Below, piece after piece: positions 6,121-6,564 of a stretch of 6,564 nt of DNA. The position numbers and the translations under genes were made by a program. The notes beneath the pieces were generated by a model. The model saw only the letters and a list, made by a program, of their open reading frames with translations, was not told where the DNA came from and made no database searches. This DNA is from CAG-791 sp963593905. Lineage in GTDB: Bacteria; Bacillota; Clostridia; Lachnospirales; Lachnospiraceae. Every line of letters begins with the position of its first letter. The first letter of the stretch is position 1. The stretch spans positions 1 through 6,564 of the forward strand of contig CAVBBL010000052.1 in assembly GCA_963593905.1 (NCBI GenBank), in the 5' to 3' direction.

Positions 6121-6137
6121 CGTCTGTGCGTCTGTGC
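6121..6137. repeat. 8-bp tandem duplication inside the inverted-repeat segment
   Basis: CGTCTGTG occurs twice head to tail (6121-6128, 6129-6136), followed by C. The hexamer TGCAAG flanks it at 6114-6119 and 6136-6141. It is short and may be a replication slippage product. Confidence 0.6.
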
Positions 6138-6290
6138 AAGCCTGCCTGCATGAGACACTTTTTAGTTTGGGACTCGCCGGGATAAAATAAAATTCGACCA
6201 CAGCATTCTAATATTATAGAGAAAAAAAGAAGTTATGTAAGAAAAATATAATGTAGCGAATCCGATCATTGAATTTTTCCGGATGGGCGG

Positions 6291-6333
6291 GTCCTCTTGC
6301 GGAATAGGACGCATAATGTATAAAAATCGTCCT
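6291..6333 (+). other. Pair of mutually exclusive short stems
   Basis: AGGAC(G) at 6306-6311 can pair either with GTCCT at 6291-6295 or with CGTCCT at 6328-6333. The three segments form a simple antiterminator-like set, but no T run follows and no transcript start is clear. Confidence 0.35.
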
Positions 6334-6509
6334 GATTTACATTAGCCATGATATAAATTATTAGTCCTTCCTTTGTATTATGGGCTATACTGGAAAATAA
6401 TGAATCAGCAGATGCGGCGTTGACAGAATGAAATCAGTGTAGAAGATTAGTGGAAAAAAAAACATTTGATATGAAATGAGAATCAGAGATTCGCATTGTT
6501 TTTTCTACA

Positions 6510-6539
6510 GCTATTGGTGCCGCAGGCGTCACCAATAGC
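6510..6539. other. 10-bp perfect hairpin near the right edge
   Basis: GCTATTGGTG (6510-6519) pairs with CACCAATAGC (6530-6539) around a 10-base loop. Neither side has a T tract, so it is not a simple intrinsic terminator. It may be part of a leader RNA or a protein-binding dyad. Confidence 0.6.
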
Positions 6540-6564
6540 GCTGATCTCAAAGCAAATCTGAAAT

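Larger units (their letters stand above)
6089..6213. repeat. Perfect 14-bp inverted repeat enclosing a 97-bp segment
   Basis: TATTAGAATGCTGT (6089-6102) is the exact reverse complement of ACAGCATTCTAATA (6200-6213). The match stops sharply on both sides. The enclosed segment contains the -35 of the MATE promoter and an 8-bp tandem repeat. Candidate roles are an invertible promoter, a short TA-flanked mobile element, or a paired operator. Confidence 0.8.
6214..6564. other. Intergenic region without a convincing gene
   Basis: About 350 AT-rich bases with frequent stops on both strands and no open frame that combines a start codon, a Shine-Dalgarno and useful length. It holds two competing short stems at 6291-6333 and a hairpin at 6510-6539. 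It also has isolated promoter-like hexamers: TTGACA at 6420-6425 with a poor -10 (AAGATT) 17 bases later, and TATACT at 6386-6391 without a good -35. It may be the leader of a gene that begins to the right of the window. Confidence 0.6.

Noticed and set aside
6035..6151. Upstream N-terminal extension of the MATE protein from 6151
   Set aside because: The extension runs through the promoter and the inverted-repeat arm, is not MATE-like, and has no ribosome site. ATG 6034 has GGAGGG and gives normal family length.
6089..6213. A short mobile element (MITE) with TA target duplication
   Set aside because: The outer TA bases of the repeat could be a target duplication, but no second copy is visible in the window and the segment carries the gene's promoter. 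The invertible promoter explanation is preferred, though a genome-wide copy search could reverse this.
6480..6563. Open plus-strand frame running off the right edge
   Set aside because: It follows an in-frame TGA at 6477, has no ATG, GTG or TTG start with a ribosome site, and is too short to identify.

Overview
The window looks like a chromosomal stretch from a low-to-mid-GC Clostridia-type Firmicute, most likely a gut Lachnospiraceae-like organism. The reasons are AAGGAGG-type ribosome binding sites, a B12-dependent methionine synthase that lacks its reactivation domain, an ECF-type vitamin S component without its own energizing module, and a DUF4430 (transcobalamin-like C-terminal) surface protein. 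The exact taxon cannot be read from the sequence.

Layout. (a) 1-98: the 3' part of tRNA-Glu(UUC) and its terminator. (b) 190-3379, minus strand: a two-gene operon made of a stand-alone MetH reactivation-domain protein followed, with a 14-nt overlap, by a short MetH, ending in a hairpin terminator. (c) 3380-3602: a divergent promoter region with a -10 for the metH operon on one strand and a good promoter for the other direction. The rightward promoter is followed by a roughly 140-nt leader that folds into nested helices and ends at a strong Shine-Dalgarno. (d) 3603-4619, plus strand: a membrane-anchored DUF4430 protein and an ECF S component, with a terminator-like hairpin inside the 5' end of the second gene. 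(e) 4653-4701: a long shared hairpin between convergent genes. (f) 4709-6034, minus strand: a MATE-family efflux transporter. Its promoter overlaps one arm of a perfect 14-bp inverted repeat spanning 6089-6213. (g) 6214-6564: no convincing gene, only several hairpins.

How it fits together. MetH needs cobalamin and periodic reductive remethylation by the neighbouring activation protein. The divergent DUF4430 and S-component pair is a plausible route for cobalamin or a precursor, because DUF4430 is related to the C-terminal domain of transcobalamin and intrinsic factor. That substrate is an inference from domain and context. No canonical cobalamin riboswitch was recognised, but the leader of the pair looks like a regulatory RNA. 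The MATE gene appears unrelated metabolically; its upstream inverted repeat resembles a phase-variable invertible promoter.

The least certain points are the transporter substrate, the function of the leader RNA and whether the inverted-repeat segment really inverts.
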